A DNA stretch of 64,000 bases. It comes from Candidatus Binatia bacterium. Lineage in GTDB: Bacteria; Vulcanimicrobiota; Vulcanimicrobiia; Vulcanimicrobiales; Vulcanimicrobiaceae. Of the stretch, positions 24,867 to 33,048 are shown in pieces. The stretch is from positions 124,001 through 188,000 of the forward strand of contig DATKHY010000001.1 of assembly GCA_035544215.1 (NCBI GenBank). Direction: 5' to 3'. The notes below the pieces were generated by a model. That model was not told where the DNA came from. It searched no databases and saw only the letters and a list, made by a program, of their open reading frames with translations. The position numbers were made by a program, and so were the translations under genes. Positions within the stretch are counted from its first letter, which is position 1. Every line of letters begins with the position of its first letter.

Positions 24867-24925
24867 CTAGGTCGGGTCCAAGCTTACGAGCCGAACGTTT
24901 CCTAGTCCTGTGCCTTGCGGAACCC

Positions 24926-25666
24926 CTATTCCGCGGCGGTTTGCAGGCCTCCGGTCACCTCGATCACTTGCCCGGTGATGAAATCGCGCTGTGGGGCGAT
25001 CAGAAAGCGCACGACGTCGGCCACATCTTCATAACTACCGGCTCGGCCGCGCGGATTGCGCGCTGCGCGCTCGAGAGCCCGTGCCCGGTCGAGGGTCTTC
25101 TCGCGAATGTCGCCGGGCGAAACGACGTTGATGGTGATGCCATGGGGAGCCTCCTCGACGGCGAGGCAGCGCGCAAACGCAACGAGCGCGCTCTTCGCCG
25201 ACTGGTACAGCGAGAAGCCGCGGAAGGGACGCGTTTGACTGGAGCCGAGCATCCCGAAGAAGATCACGCGTCCGAAGCGGGCCTCGCGCATCGCCGGCAA
25301 CGTCGCGCGCGCGGCCAGTACAGCGCTGCGCAGATTACCGTCCAGGGCGTTTCGATAATCTTCGAGCGACGCGTTCGCGAAGCGTTTGACGACGAGTGGT
25401 CCAACCGCATGCACGAGGGTATCGAACGGACCGTGCGCGGCGACCCCGCGCTCGAGCGCGGCCTCCACTGTGCCCGCATCGTCCAAGAAATCGACGCGAA
25501 TCGCGGCCGCATCGACGCCCGCGCCCTCGATTGCGGCCAGCGTCGCGCCGGGCGGCGTCGCGCGGTAGGTGATGGCGACTCGACCGAATCCGTCGCGCGC
25601 AAGCGCGGGAGCGATCCCCGCGGCGAGACCGCCGGCGGCTCCCGTCACGAGCGCGCGCCGCGTCAG
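24926..25666 (-). CDS. SDR-family oxidoreductase, probable CTG start
   Basis: Classical short-chain dehydrogenase of about 246 residues. The cofactor motif is VTGAAGGLAAGIA at the N-terminus, the catalytic segment is ...SLYQSAKSALVAF (Tyr and Lys present), and ITINVVSPGDI and ITGQVIEVTGGL complete the pattern. The only canonical start (GTG 25648) would begin at VTGAAGG and cut off the first beta strand. CTG 25666 gives TRRALVTGAAGG, follows an in-frame TAA directly, and has AGAGG eight bases upstream, so it fits better. It follows the RND gene by 16 bases. The substrate is unknown. Confidence 0.85.
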   Translation of the reverse strand: MTRRALVTGAAGGLAAGIAPALARDGFGRVAITYRATPPGATLAAIEGAGVDAAAIRVDFLDDAGTVEAALERGVAAHGPFDTLVHAVGPLVVKRFANASLEDYRNALDGNLRSAVLAARATLPAMREARFGRVIFFGMLGSSQTRPFRGFSLYQSAKSALVAFARCLAVEEAPHGITINVVSPGDIREKTLDRARALERAARNPRGRAGSYEDVADVVRFLIAPQRDFITGQVIEVTGGLQTAAE

Positions 25667-25682
25667 TTAGGAAACCTCTGTT

Positions 25683-28600
25683 TCACGCGCGCATCCCTAC
25701 CCCGGCCGTCTCGCCACCGAACGGCTCGCCCTCGGCCTGGACGGCGCGCCAATCGGCGCGACGCTCCAGCCAGCCGATCCACGTGTTGTAGATCAGCGGG
25801 ACTAAGAATAGGGTTAAAATAAGCGAGCTCAACAGACCGCCGATGATCACGGTGCCCATCGCTTGGCGCCACTCGCCGCCTTCGGCGAAGCCCAACGCGA
25901 GCGGCAGCATGCCGAAGACCATCGCACAGGTCGTCATGAGAATCGGCCGGAAGCGCGTTCCGGCCGCCTGCAGCACGGCCTCGCGCACGCGCATGCCCCT
26001 ACGGCACAGCGTGTTGGAGTAATCGACGAGCAGAATTCCGTTCTTGGACACGAGCCCGAACAACATTACGATTCCGATCATCGAGATGAGGTTGAGCGAC
26101 TGGCCCGCGTTCGGCTCGACGAGATGCATGAACGAGAGCGCGACCAGCGCACCGATGATCGCGAGCGGCACCGAGAACATGACGATCAATGGCTCGAGGA
26201 AGGAGCCGTACAGGATCACCATGAGCATGTAGACCAGCATGAACGACGTGAGCAGGGCGATTCCCATGTTGGCCATCGTCTCGTTCATGTATTGCGTGTC
26301 GCCTTGCGCAGTGAGTTGCACGCCTTCGGGCAGGAACCCGGGCTCTTTCAGCTTCTTCTCGAGCGGGCCGGTCACCGTGCCGAGCGAGTAGCCCGGCAGC
26401 GTGTCGCCGTAGACGTCGACGACGCGCTGGCGATTCAGCCGTTTGATCTGCAGCGGGGCCTTCGTCCACTGGAAGTTCGCGATGTCCGCCAGCGGAATGA
26501 GCGTGCCGTCTTGCGCGCGGACGCGCACGTCCTGCAGCTGATCGACCGTCGACCGGTCAGAGAGTGGGAACTGCACGCGAACGTCGACGAGCCCGTTTTC
26601 GGAGCGGACGCGCGTGGCGACCGCGCCGTCGATAGCGAACCGCGCGGCGTTCGCGGCGTCGGCCGGGGCGACGCCCAAGATCTCCGCCTTCTGCGGATCG
26701 ATGTTCACGTTGAGCCGCGGCGCCGCGGCCTCGTTGCTAGTCTGGACGTTCACGCTCCCCGGCGTGGCGCGCAGGAACTGCGCGACCTTCTCGGCCGCCG
26801 GCACTATCTCGCTCTCCGGCCCGGAGAGCGAGTAAAAGATCGTGGCGCCCGAGCCGCCGCCGTTGTCGCCGGAGACCTGGAAGTCACCGCCCGGCACGAG
26901 GTAGCCGAGCTTACGGATTTTATCGATCATCTTGTACGTGTCGTGCGTGCGATCGGGCAGCGTCTCCGCGTCGAGCCTCGCGTAGTTGTCGCCGATCGCG
27001 CTGCTCCAGCCCTGCGGCTTGCGCCCGACCGTCGAGCTGACCGACTTGATTCCGTCGATCTTGACGATCGCGTCTTCCAGCTTACTGACGTACTTTTCCG
27101 TCACGAGGATCGGCGTGCCGGGCGGATACGTCACCGTCATGCTGATCTCGCCATTCTGCACTTGCGGCACGAAGTCGAAGTTGATCGGACCCAAGATCGT
27201 GAGCACGACCGCCACCACTACCGGCAACGCGAACGTCACCCACGTGAGGCGCCCAGCGCGGCCGGTCTGGTAGAACCAGCGCGTGATGACGCGCGGCACG
27301 TTCTTGACCGCGTCAAGGCCCTGGCGCGCGAGCCGTCCGGCTCGCGAGTGCCCGTTGGGCGACGGCGACCAGCGGTACGCGATGTTGCTCTCCGGAATCC
27401 TGCGGCGCAGCACGAAGCCGACGGCGTGCCAAACGAAGGCGAGCACGAGAATCAGGACGTCGACCGTGATCGTTGCACTGCGTGAGGCGGTAAGCGTGAA
27501 CGCGTTGATCAAAAGCACCGCGCAAACGAACACGACGAACAGCCCGTGTCCCAGCGCGTACGGCAGCGCGACCGACCTGTACCAGTTGAGAATTTGGTCG
27601 TAGCGCTGGACGAAAGCGTTGAGCAAAAGGACCGCGATGATCATGATCGGCAGGATCGCGTGCAGGTCGGGAACCGGCCACGGTATCAAGTACGTGACGA
27701 GCGCGGCCGCGAGCAGCGTCAGCTCGACCTTCCAGTTGCCCAGTGCGACCATCCACTTTGGCCGAGGGCCCGAGCGCTCGCGGACGCTCCACCGAGCCGC
27801 GAGCAGCGGCGTTAGCGTGAAGGAGACGAGCAGCGAGAAGAGCGTCGCGATGACGATCACCGTGGCGAACTCGCGGAGATACGCCCCGACGATGCCCGGC
27901 AAGAACGCGATCGGCAGGAAGACCACGACGTCGACCATGGTGATCGCGATCGCCGCGCCGCCGATCTCGGTCCGGCCGTTGATCGCGGCGTCCACCGGAT
28001 CTTCTCCGAGGTCTCGATGACGAGTGATGTTTTCCAGCACGACGATCGAGTCGTCGACGAGAATACCGATGATCAGCGATAGGCCCATCAACGACATGAT
28101 GTCGAGGTGGAACCCTAACAGGTTCATCAGCACGAAGGTCGCGAGGATGGACGACGGAATCGAGATCATGATGACGATGGCGTTGCGCCACGCGTGCAGG
28201 AAGAGCAGCATCACGATCATCGTGAGCGCGATGCCCTCGAGCAGCGACTGCCAGACGCCGTTGAGCGACTTCAGCGTGTAGTCGGCCGGCGCGTCGATCT
28301 CGCTGAACGTCAAGTCCGGGAACTGCGCCTCGATTTTCTTGAGCTGCTCGCGCGCGATCTTGGTCGAGGTGATCTCGTCCGAGGTGATGCTGCGCCCGAG
28401 CTCGATATAGACGCGCGGCTGCCCATTGTAGTGCGAGATTGACGTCGGCTCGACGTGGCTGTCGAACGCGTATGCGACGTCGCCTACCTTCAAATTCTTG
28501 TTCGAGCTGCTGGGAACGGGCAGCGGGATCCCCAACAGGTCCTGCGCGGTGTTGATCTCCGCGTGCACCGAGACGCTCGTCTCCTGCGTCTTCTGGCGAA

Positions 28601-29255
28601 GGATGCCGCCGGGCAGGTTGGCGTTGTTGCCCGTGACCGCGGCGAAGACGTCGGCCAGCGTCGCGTTGGTACCGATGAGGCGCTCGGGGATCGGCTCGAC
28701 GTGGAACTCGCGCGCGCTTGCGCCGTAGATGTCGACCGTCTGGACGTTGGGTATGCCCTTGAGGATCGGTTGCAGTTTGTTGTTGGCGAAGTCCGCGAGC
28801 TGTGTCGGCGAGAGCGTCTTCGAGCTGAGCGCGATGTCCATCAACGGCTGAGAGGCGCCGTTCTTGTAGACGCTCGGTGGATCGAGGTCCGCGGGCAAGT
28901 ACACGCGCGCCGCATCCACCCCGCTCTGGACGTTGATCGCCGCGATGTCGAGGTTCGTGCCGAGCTTGAACTGCACGATGATCGACGCCACGCCTTCTTG
29001 CGCCGTGGCGCTGAGCTGGTCGAGGTTGTCGATACCGTCGAGCTGGTCTTCGATCGGCTTGACGATCAGCCGCTCCATCTCTTGCGGCGAGGTGCCCGGA
29101 TAAGCCGAGTAGACGACGACGATGGGAAAATCCGTGCCCGGCGGATTGGAGCTGCGCCCGATCTTCGTGAAGGCGACCGCGCCGAAAATCGCCAGCGCGA
29201 TGAACACCATCGCGGTGATCACGGGGCGGCTAATGGCGAAGCGCGTCAACCACAC
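25683..29255 (-). CDS. RND-family efflux pump inner-membrane protein with extra helices
   Basis: 1190 residues, an HAE1/AcrB-like proton-driven exporter. The N-terminus MWLTRFAISRPVITAMVFIALAIFG, the porter-domain start VVYSAYPGTSPQEMERLI, the TM4 proton-relay helix (GILVDDSIVVLENITRHRDLG) and the second-half counterparts (LFGLVSKNGILLVDYSN, TTCAMVFGMLPLALGFAEGGEWRQAMG) are clear. Usual length is about 1030-1070. The surplus lies at about residues 500-680, between TM6 and TM7, and contains roughly four hydrophobic segments. No membrane-fusion protein or TolC-like gene is adjacent. The 29-residue membrane peptide gene lies just upstream. Confidence 0.92.
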   Translation of the reverse strand: MWLTRFAISRPVITAMVFIALAIFGAVAFTKIGRSSNPPGTDFPIVVVYSAYPGTSPQEMERLIVKPIEDQLDGIDNLDQLSATAQEGVASIIVQFKLGTNLDIAAINVQSGVDAARVYLPADLDPPSVYKNGASQPLMDIALSSKTLSPTQLADFANNKLQPILKGIPNVQTVDIYGASAREFHVEPIPERLIGTNATLADVFAAVTGNNANLPGGILRQKTQETSVSVHAEINTAQDLLGIPLPVPSSSNKNLKVGDVAYAFDSHVEPTSISHYNGQPRVYIELGRSITSDEITSTKIAREQLKKIEAQFPDLTFSEIDAPADYTLKSLNGVWQSLLEGIALTMIVMLLFLHAWRNAIVIMISIPSSILATFVLMNLLGFHLDIMSLMGLSLIIGILVDDSIVVLENITRHRDLGEDPVDAAINGRTEIGGAAIAITMVDVVVFLPIAFLPGIVGAYLREFATVIVIATLFSLLVSFTLTPLLAARWSVRERSGPRPKWMVALGNWKVELTLLAAALVTYLIPWPVPDLHAILPIMIIAVLLLNAFVQRYDQILNWYRSVALPYALGHGLFVVFVCAVLLINAFTLTASRSATITVDVLILVLAFVWHAVGFVLRRRIPESNIAYRWSPSPNGHSRAGRLARQGLDAVKNVPRVITRWFYQTGRAGRLTWVTFALPVVVAVVLTILGPINFDFVPQVQNGEISMTVTYPPGTPILVTEKYVSKLEDAIVKIDGIKSVSSTVGRKPQGWSSAIGDNYARLDAETLPDRTHDTYKMIDKIRKLGYLVPGGDFQVSGDNGGGSGATIFYSLSGPESEIVPAAEKVAQFLRATPGSVNVQTSNEAAAPRLNVNIDPQKAEILGVAPADAANAARFAIDGAVATRVRSENGLVDVRVQFPLSDRSTVDQLQDVRVRAQDGTLIPLADIANFQWTKAPLQIKRLNRQRVVDVYGDTLPGYSLGTVTGPLEKKLKEPGFLPEGVQLTAQGDTQYMNETMANMGIALLTSFMLVYMLMVILYGSFLEPLIVMFSVPLAIIGALVALSFMHLVEPNAGQSLNLISMIGIVMLFGLVSKNGILLVDYSNTLCRRGMRVREAVLQAAGTRFRPILMTTCAMVFGMLPLALGFAEGGEWRQAMGTVIIGGLLSSLILTLFLVPLIYNTWIGWLERRADWRAVQAEGEPFGGETAGVGMRA

Positions 29256-29333
29256 GATCTCAAACCTCTCGGCTTCATTCGTCTTGCTTTACGGCGCGAA
29301 CCGGCCGACTGTTTCAAAAACGGGCCCCGAATC

Positions 29334-29423
29334 CTAGCGTCGGGCCCTGCCTCTGGACACGGCAATCGCCGCCCCGATCCCGGCGACGAGTGCGATGACA
29401 ATCGGCAACGTGAAATTATGCAT
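29334..29423 (-). CDS. 29-residue single-helix membrane peptide
   Basis: Begins MHNFTLPIVIALVAGIGAAI and ends in a basic tail SRGRARR, so one membrane helix with a cytoplasmic C-terminus is predicted. ATG 29423 has TTAAGGG five bases upstream. It lies 78 bases upstream of the RND pump start on the same strand and could be a small regulator or accessory peptide of the pump, like AcrZ in concept. That is inference; no homologue is recognised. The frame also continues upstream across the tRNA remnant, but only the part after the Shine-Dalgarno is credible. Confidence 0.45.
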   Translation of the reverse strand: MHNFTLPIVIALVAGIGAAIAVSRGRARR

Positions 29424-29450
29424 CTTGGCCCTTAAAGAAGAATGAATCAA

Positions 29451-29485
29451 TGCGCGAGACTGGACTCGAACCAGCACGAGATTGC
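29451..29485 (-). repeat. Duplicated 3' end of tRNA-Leu
   Basis: 35 bases match the 3' part of tRNA-Leu(GAG) (variable arm, T arm and acceptor strand, compare 29588-29622) with one mismatch, 137 bases downstream of the functional copy. There is no D arm, anticodon arm or 5' acceptor, so it is not a tRNA gene. Such duplicates typically mark a past site-specific integration at a tRNA 3' end. A further 11-bp inverted copy (29563-29573) lies between the two. Confidence 0.75.
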
Positions 29486-29584
29486 CATTCCCCAGCCGCT
29501 TTCGCGTCCGGGGACCCCAAGGGCTTGAATACCGCTTTGCCCTTCGGGCTCCGCTGCGGGAACAATCTCGTGCCCGCAGAGGTC

Positions 29585-29671
29585 TGGTGCGCAAGACTGG
29601 ACTCGAACCAGCACGAGATTGCTCCCGCTAGCCCCTCAAGCTAGTGCGTCTACCAATTCCGCCACTTGCGC
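29585..29671 (-). tRNA. tRNA-Leu (anticodon GAG)
   Basis: 87 bases including an encoded CCA. The acceptor stem GCGCAAG pairs with CTTGCGC, discriminator A. The D arm contains GGCGGAATTGGTAGACGC, the anticodon arm is CTAGC-TTGAGGG-GCTAG, a long variable arm (class II) is present, and the T arm is CTGGTTCGAGTCCAG. GAG reads CUC and CUU codons. The first 22 bases also encode the last codons and stop of the GloVer lipoprotein gene on the same strand, so the tRNA may be processed from that transcript. The 3' side has a 7-bp hairpin (CTGCGGG/CCCGCAG). Confidence 0.96.
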
Positions 29672-31092
29672 ACGGGAGCCCAGCCCGCTTCGGGGCGGCC
29701 TCCCGGGGGCCCCTGGCTGGGAGGGCGGAGAAGGGCGAGCCGAAAGATCGTGCCGCATCCGCTGAAGCCGAGACATTCGCCGGTCCCGCCGCGAGCCGTA
29801 GCGCCGTAGAGCGCGTCGCCGGGTCCTTCGATGACGCCGTCCGTGGGAGCGGCGCCGTCCTCCGGCGGCCCCTTGAATTCGTGGATGACTCGGCTCGAGC
29901 CGCTAGGCAGGTAAATGACGAACGCCGTTCCGCAGCCGTGCGGAAAAAAGTAGCTCGTGAAACGGCCGCCCGCGGAGGTCGTGCCGTAGAGTTCGTTCTG
30001 ACGCTGGCGCAAAAGCAGACCGGACGGGCCGGGTGGCACCCTGCCCCGCGCGGGGTCGAAGCTGAGCAATACGCGCTCACGGTACGTCGCGCCGGACGGC
30101 ACCAGCTCGAAGACCGTCCCGCATCCGCCGTAGAGGCACGAGCCGGTTCCCCCGCCGAGCGTGGCGCCGTAGAGCCGGCCGTCGGGTCTGCGGGTCAACG
30201 TCGGCGCCGGAAACGCTCCATCGCCAACCGCGCTGCCGCGAAAGCGATATAGCACGATCTTTTTGAAGCCGGCGCGCCGCGGTACCAACTCGTAGACCGT
30301 GCCGCAGCCGGCGTCCGACTCGAAGCAGCTGATGCCGCCCCGCGTCGTGACCCCGTACAGATTCCCGGCGGGATCGAGGACCACTCCGCCCGCGGGCGTA
30401 CTCCCGTCGGCTCCGCCCCGAAAGCGGTACACGACTGTTTCGTCGTAGCGCTGCCCCGCGGGCGTGAATTTATAGACGATCCCGCATCCACGGCCGGCGC
30501 AGCCGGTGCCGCCGCCCAAACCGGTCGTTCCGTAGAGAGTCCCCCTCGAATCCAGAGTTAGCCCGCTCGACGGTTCGGCGCCGTCGCTGCGACCGGAAAA
30601 GCGGTGCAGCGTCTCTTTCTGAAACTCCGATCCGGCCGGCTTCAACTTAAAGACCGTTCCGCACCCGAGCCCCCCTAGACAGTCGAGGTCACCTCCCTCG
30701 AGCGTCGCACCAAAGAGCCCACGTCCCCGACCGCGTGCGACGCCCCAGAGAGGCAGGCTGCCCTCCCGGCGCGCCGTCCGAGAGAGCACGCGCAAAGATC
30801 GATCTCGTGTCAGCTCGTAGACCGTACCGGCTCCGCCTCGAAAACCTGCGGTCGCCGACGTCGTGCCGTAGAAGTTTCCTTTTTGGCCGGGGAGCAACAA
30901 GCCGGCCGGAAAGAGCGGGCTGCGCCGCCTTGCGTTCAGCCGAAAGTTATAGACGACGTCTTCCGTGAAAGTCGCGCCGTCAGCAGCTCGACTTTGTCCA
31001 ATATCCGACATCGGAGGCAGTTGGGGCCGAAGCGCAGCCCCGGGCGAACAGGCAGCCAGCGCCAGCGCCGCGGAGGCCGCCGCCAACTTCAT
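29650..31092 (-). CDS. GloVer-repeat lipoprotein
   Basis: 480 residues. It starts MKLAAASAALALAACSPG, a signal peptide with lipobox LAAC (Cys at about 15). The rest consists of about seven repeats of the pattern G-x-LYG-x-T-x-x-GG ... GCGTVFELxPxG ... LYxFxGxxDGxxPxxG, known as the GloVer tandem repeat (for example GTLYGTTGLGGG, NLYGVTTRGG, GCGTVYELVP, YRFRGGADGSTPAGG). Role unknown; probably a surface-exposed propeller. The start overlaps the oppC stop (ATGA). The C-terminal residues VRKWRNW and the stop are encoded by the 5' end of tRNA-Leu, which suggests the original 3' end was replaced. Confidence 0.85.
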   Translation of the reverse strand: MKLAAASAALALAACSPGAALRPQLPPMSDIGQSRAADGATFTEDVVYNFRLNARRRSPLFPAGLLLPGQKGNFYGTTSATAGFRGGAGTVYELTRDRSLRVLSRTARREGSLPLWGVARGRGRGLFGATLEGGDLDCLGGLGCGTVFKLKPAGSEFQKETLHRFSGRSDGAEPSSGLTLDSRGTLYGTTGLGGGTGCAGRGCGIVYKFTPAGQRYDETVVYRFRGGADGSTPAGGVVLDPAGNLYGVTTRGGISCFESDAGCGTVYELVPRRAGFKKIVLYRFRGSAVGDGAFPAPTLTRRPDGRLYGATLGGGTGSCLYGGCGTVFELVPSGATYRERVLLSFDPARGRVPPGPSGLLLRQRQNELYGTTSAGGRFTSYFFPHGCGTAFVIYLPSGSSRVIHEFKGPPEDGAAPTDGVIEGPGDALYGATARGGTGECLGFSGCGTIFRLALLRPPSQGPPGGRPEAGWAPVRKWRNW

Positions 31093-32042
31093 CCCATGTT
31101 CGGATCGAGGGCGTCGCGGAGTCCGTCGCCGATGTAGTTGATCGCGAGCACCGTTACGAGGATGCACAGGCCAGGGAAGACCGCGGCCCACCACGCGATG
31201 GAGAGATTGCTCTGGGCGCTGGCGAGCATGTTGCCCCACGACGCCGTCGGCGGCTGGATCCCGAGGCCGAGGAACGAGAGCGTCGACTCCAAGATGATGA
31301 CGTTGGCGACGTCGAGGGTGGCCTGCACGACGATTGGGGCGATGGCGTTGGGAAGCAGGTGGCGAAAGATGATACGGCCGTCGCTGTTACCGAGGGCACG
31401 CGCGGCCTCGGCAAACTCGCGCTCGCGCAGGCTCAGGAAGGACGCTCGCACGAGACGCGCGACCGGCGGCCATGAGAGCGCCCCGATGATGATGACGATG
31501 ACTCCGAAGCTCAGCGCCGCCTTCGTCGAGCTCGCGGCGACGATCGCGGTCAGCACGAGCAACAGCGGCAACAGCGGGATCGAGAGGAACACGTCCGTGA
31601 GGCGCATCAGCGCGTAGTCGACCCAACCCCCGTAGTAGCCGGCGATCGCCCCCAGCGTCGCGCCGATCAGCACCTCCATGATGACGGCGAAGAGGCCCAC
31701 CGTCAGCGAGATGCGCGCGCCGAACAGCAACCGCGAGACCAGATCGCGACCGACCTCATCAGTGCCTAGGACGTGACCCCAGCACTGGCTCTGGTCTTGG
31801 AAACAGGGCGGCAGAGGCGTGCCGTTCCAGTGTGGCACGGCCGTCGTTCCGTTGTCGATGAAATTCGGGTCGAACGGCGCCAGCTGCTTGGCGAAAATCG
31901 CCGCCAGCACCATGAGCAGCAGCACGACGAGGCCCGCGATGGCAAGCTTGTGGCGGCGCAAACGCGTCCAGAACGTGACCTTCGTTATCTGGAGCTCGTC
32001 CTCCACGATGTTGTGCGGCAGCGGCAGCGATGGTGCGGTCAT
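31089..32042 (-). CDS. Peptide/nickel ABC transporter permease, OppC/DppC type
   Basis: 317 residues. An N-terminal OppC_N segment with the first helix (LAIAGLVVLLLMVLAAIFA), then LGTDEVGRDLVSRLLFGARISLTVG, and a BPD_transp_1 domain with the ATPase-contacting EAA loop EFAEAARALGNSDGRIIFRHLLPNAIAPI (about residues 218-246). Five to six helices. About 35 residues between helix 1 and LGTDEVGRD form an external loop with CFQDQSQC. It pairs with the upstream OppB at ten bases. No substrate-binding protein or ATPases of this system are in the window. Confidence 0.92.
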   Translation of the reverse strand: MTAPSLPLPHNIVEDELQITKVTFWTRLRRHKLAIAGLVVLLLMVLAAIFAKQLAPFDPNFIDNGTTAVPHWNGTPLPPCFQDQSQCWGHVLGTDEVGRDLVSRLLFGARISLTVGLFAVIMEVLIGATLGAIAGYYGGWVDYALMRLTDVFLSIPLLPLLLVLTAIVAASSTKAALSFGVIVIIIGALSWPPVARLVRASFLSLREREFAEAARALGNSDGRIIFRHLLPNAIAPIVVQATLDVANVIILESTLSFLGLGIQPPTASWGNMLASAQSNLSIAWWAAVFPGLCILVTVLAINYIGDGLRDALDPNMG

Positions 32043-32052
32043 CGTTATCTCC

Positions 32053-33027
32053 TCAGTCGTACTTCACGCGCGGATCGAGCCACGCGTAGACGACGTCGGC
32101 GAGCAGGTTCGAAAAGACGACCAGACATGCCACGAGGAGCAGATAGCCCATCAGCAGTGCCATATCGCTCTGACCGAGCGCGTTATAGAAGAGCCGGCCC
32201 ATTCCGGGCCACGCGAAGATCGTCTCCGTGATGATGGCTCCGGCGATCAGGCTCGGCAGCGAGAGGGCGAGCACCGTGACGACCGGGATCAGCGCGTTCT
32301 TCAAGCCGTGCTTGAACAAGATCGTGCGGAACGGGAGGCCTTTCGCCGCAGCCGTGCGCATGTAGTCGGTGCCCAACACCTCGAGCAGCGATGAGCGCAT
32401 GAACCGGCTAAAGAGCGCGATCGACAGCAGCGAAAGCACCAGCGAGGGAAGGATCAAATGCTGCAGGCGGTCACCGAGATCGAACGTGTCGCTGCTCGAA
32501 ATGCCGGCGGACGGCAGCTGGATCTGATACCCGAACGGCAGCGGGATCCCGTGCACGGCGAACGCGAGCTGCATCATCAGGGCGAACCAGAACACCGGCA
32601 TGGACTGCCCGAAGAACGCGAGCGTCGTGATCGCATAGTCCAGCACCGAGTAGCGATAGACCGCGGACACGATGCCGGCCGTGACGCCGACGACAACGGC
32701 AATGACGAGCGACGCCCCCATCAGCTCGAAGGTGGCACCGAAGCGCTCGATGAGCGCCTGAAACACCGGCTCGGAGTTGCTCGTGGAGTAGCCCATGTCT
32801 CCAACCAGCACGTGCCCCAGCCACTTCAGATACTGAATGGGGACCGGCTGGTCCATACCCAGGTTGTGCCTGAGGCGCGCGATGTCGGCCGGAGTGATGT
32901 GCGGGTTCTGCAAGTAGGGCGCAAGAGGTCCGCCCGGCATATTGTAGAGGATGCCGTACAAGATCACCGATATGGCAAGCAGCAGCGGAATCGCTTGAAG
33001 CGTCCGGCGCACGACGTAGGTGAACAA
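32053..33027 (-). CDS. Peptide/nickel ABC transporter permease, OppB/DppB type
   Basis: 324 residues starting MFTYVVRRTLQAIPLLLAISVILYG, the conserved OppB N-terminus. It continues with DIARLRHNLGMDQPVPIQYLKWLGHVLVGDMGYS, the typical periplasmic loop, and the EAA loop DYMRTAAAKGLPFRTILFKHGLKNALIP (about residues 218-245). The end is FSNLLADVVYAWLDPRVKYD. It lies 21 bases after kce and ten before oppC. The placement after kamB-kamC-kce suggests uptake of peptides or amino-acid-like substrates feeding that pathway; this is inference from neighbourhood. Confidence 0.93.
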   Translation of the reverse strand: MFTYVVRRTLQAIPLLLAISVILYGILYNMPGGPLAPYLQNPHITPADIARLRHNLGMDQPVPIQYLKWLGHVLVGDMGYSTSNSEPVFQALIERFGATFELMGASLVIAVVVGVTAGIVSAVYRYSVLDYAITTLAFFGQSMPVFWFALMMQLAFAVHGIPLPFGYQIQLPSAGISSSDTFDLGDRLQHLILPSLVLSLLSIALFSRFMRSSLLEVLGTDYMRTAAAKGLPFRTILFKHGLKNALIPVVTVLALSLPSLIAGAIITETIFAWPGMGRLFYNALGQSDMALLMGYLLLVACLVVFSNLLADVVYAWLDPRVKYD

Positions 33028-33048
33028 TTTGTCGCGCGGTATTGGACT

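Noticed and set aside
23304-24905. 533-codon plus-strand ORF opposite the M1 aminopeptidase
   Set aside because: Composition is Arg/His/Glu-rich with no domain, and the opposite strand has a full M1 protein.
29455-29580. Second tRNA gene beside tRNA-Leu
   Set aside because: Only the 3' half is present; there is no matching 5' acceptor, D arm or anticodon arm.
29450-29644. 65-codon plus-strand ORF across the tRNA-Leu region, containing ARLDSNQ
   Set aside because: It is the antisense translation of tRNA-Leu and its duplicated fragment. This phrase is a well-known false protein in databases.
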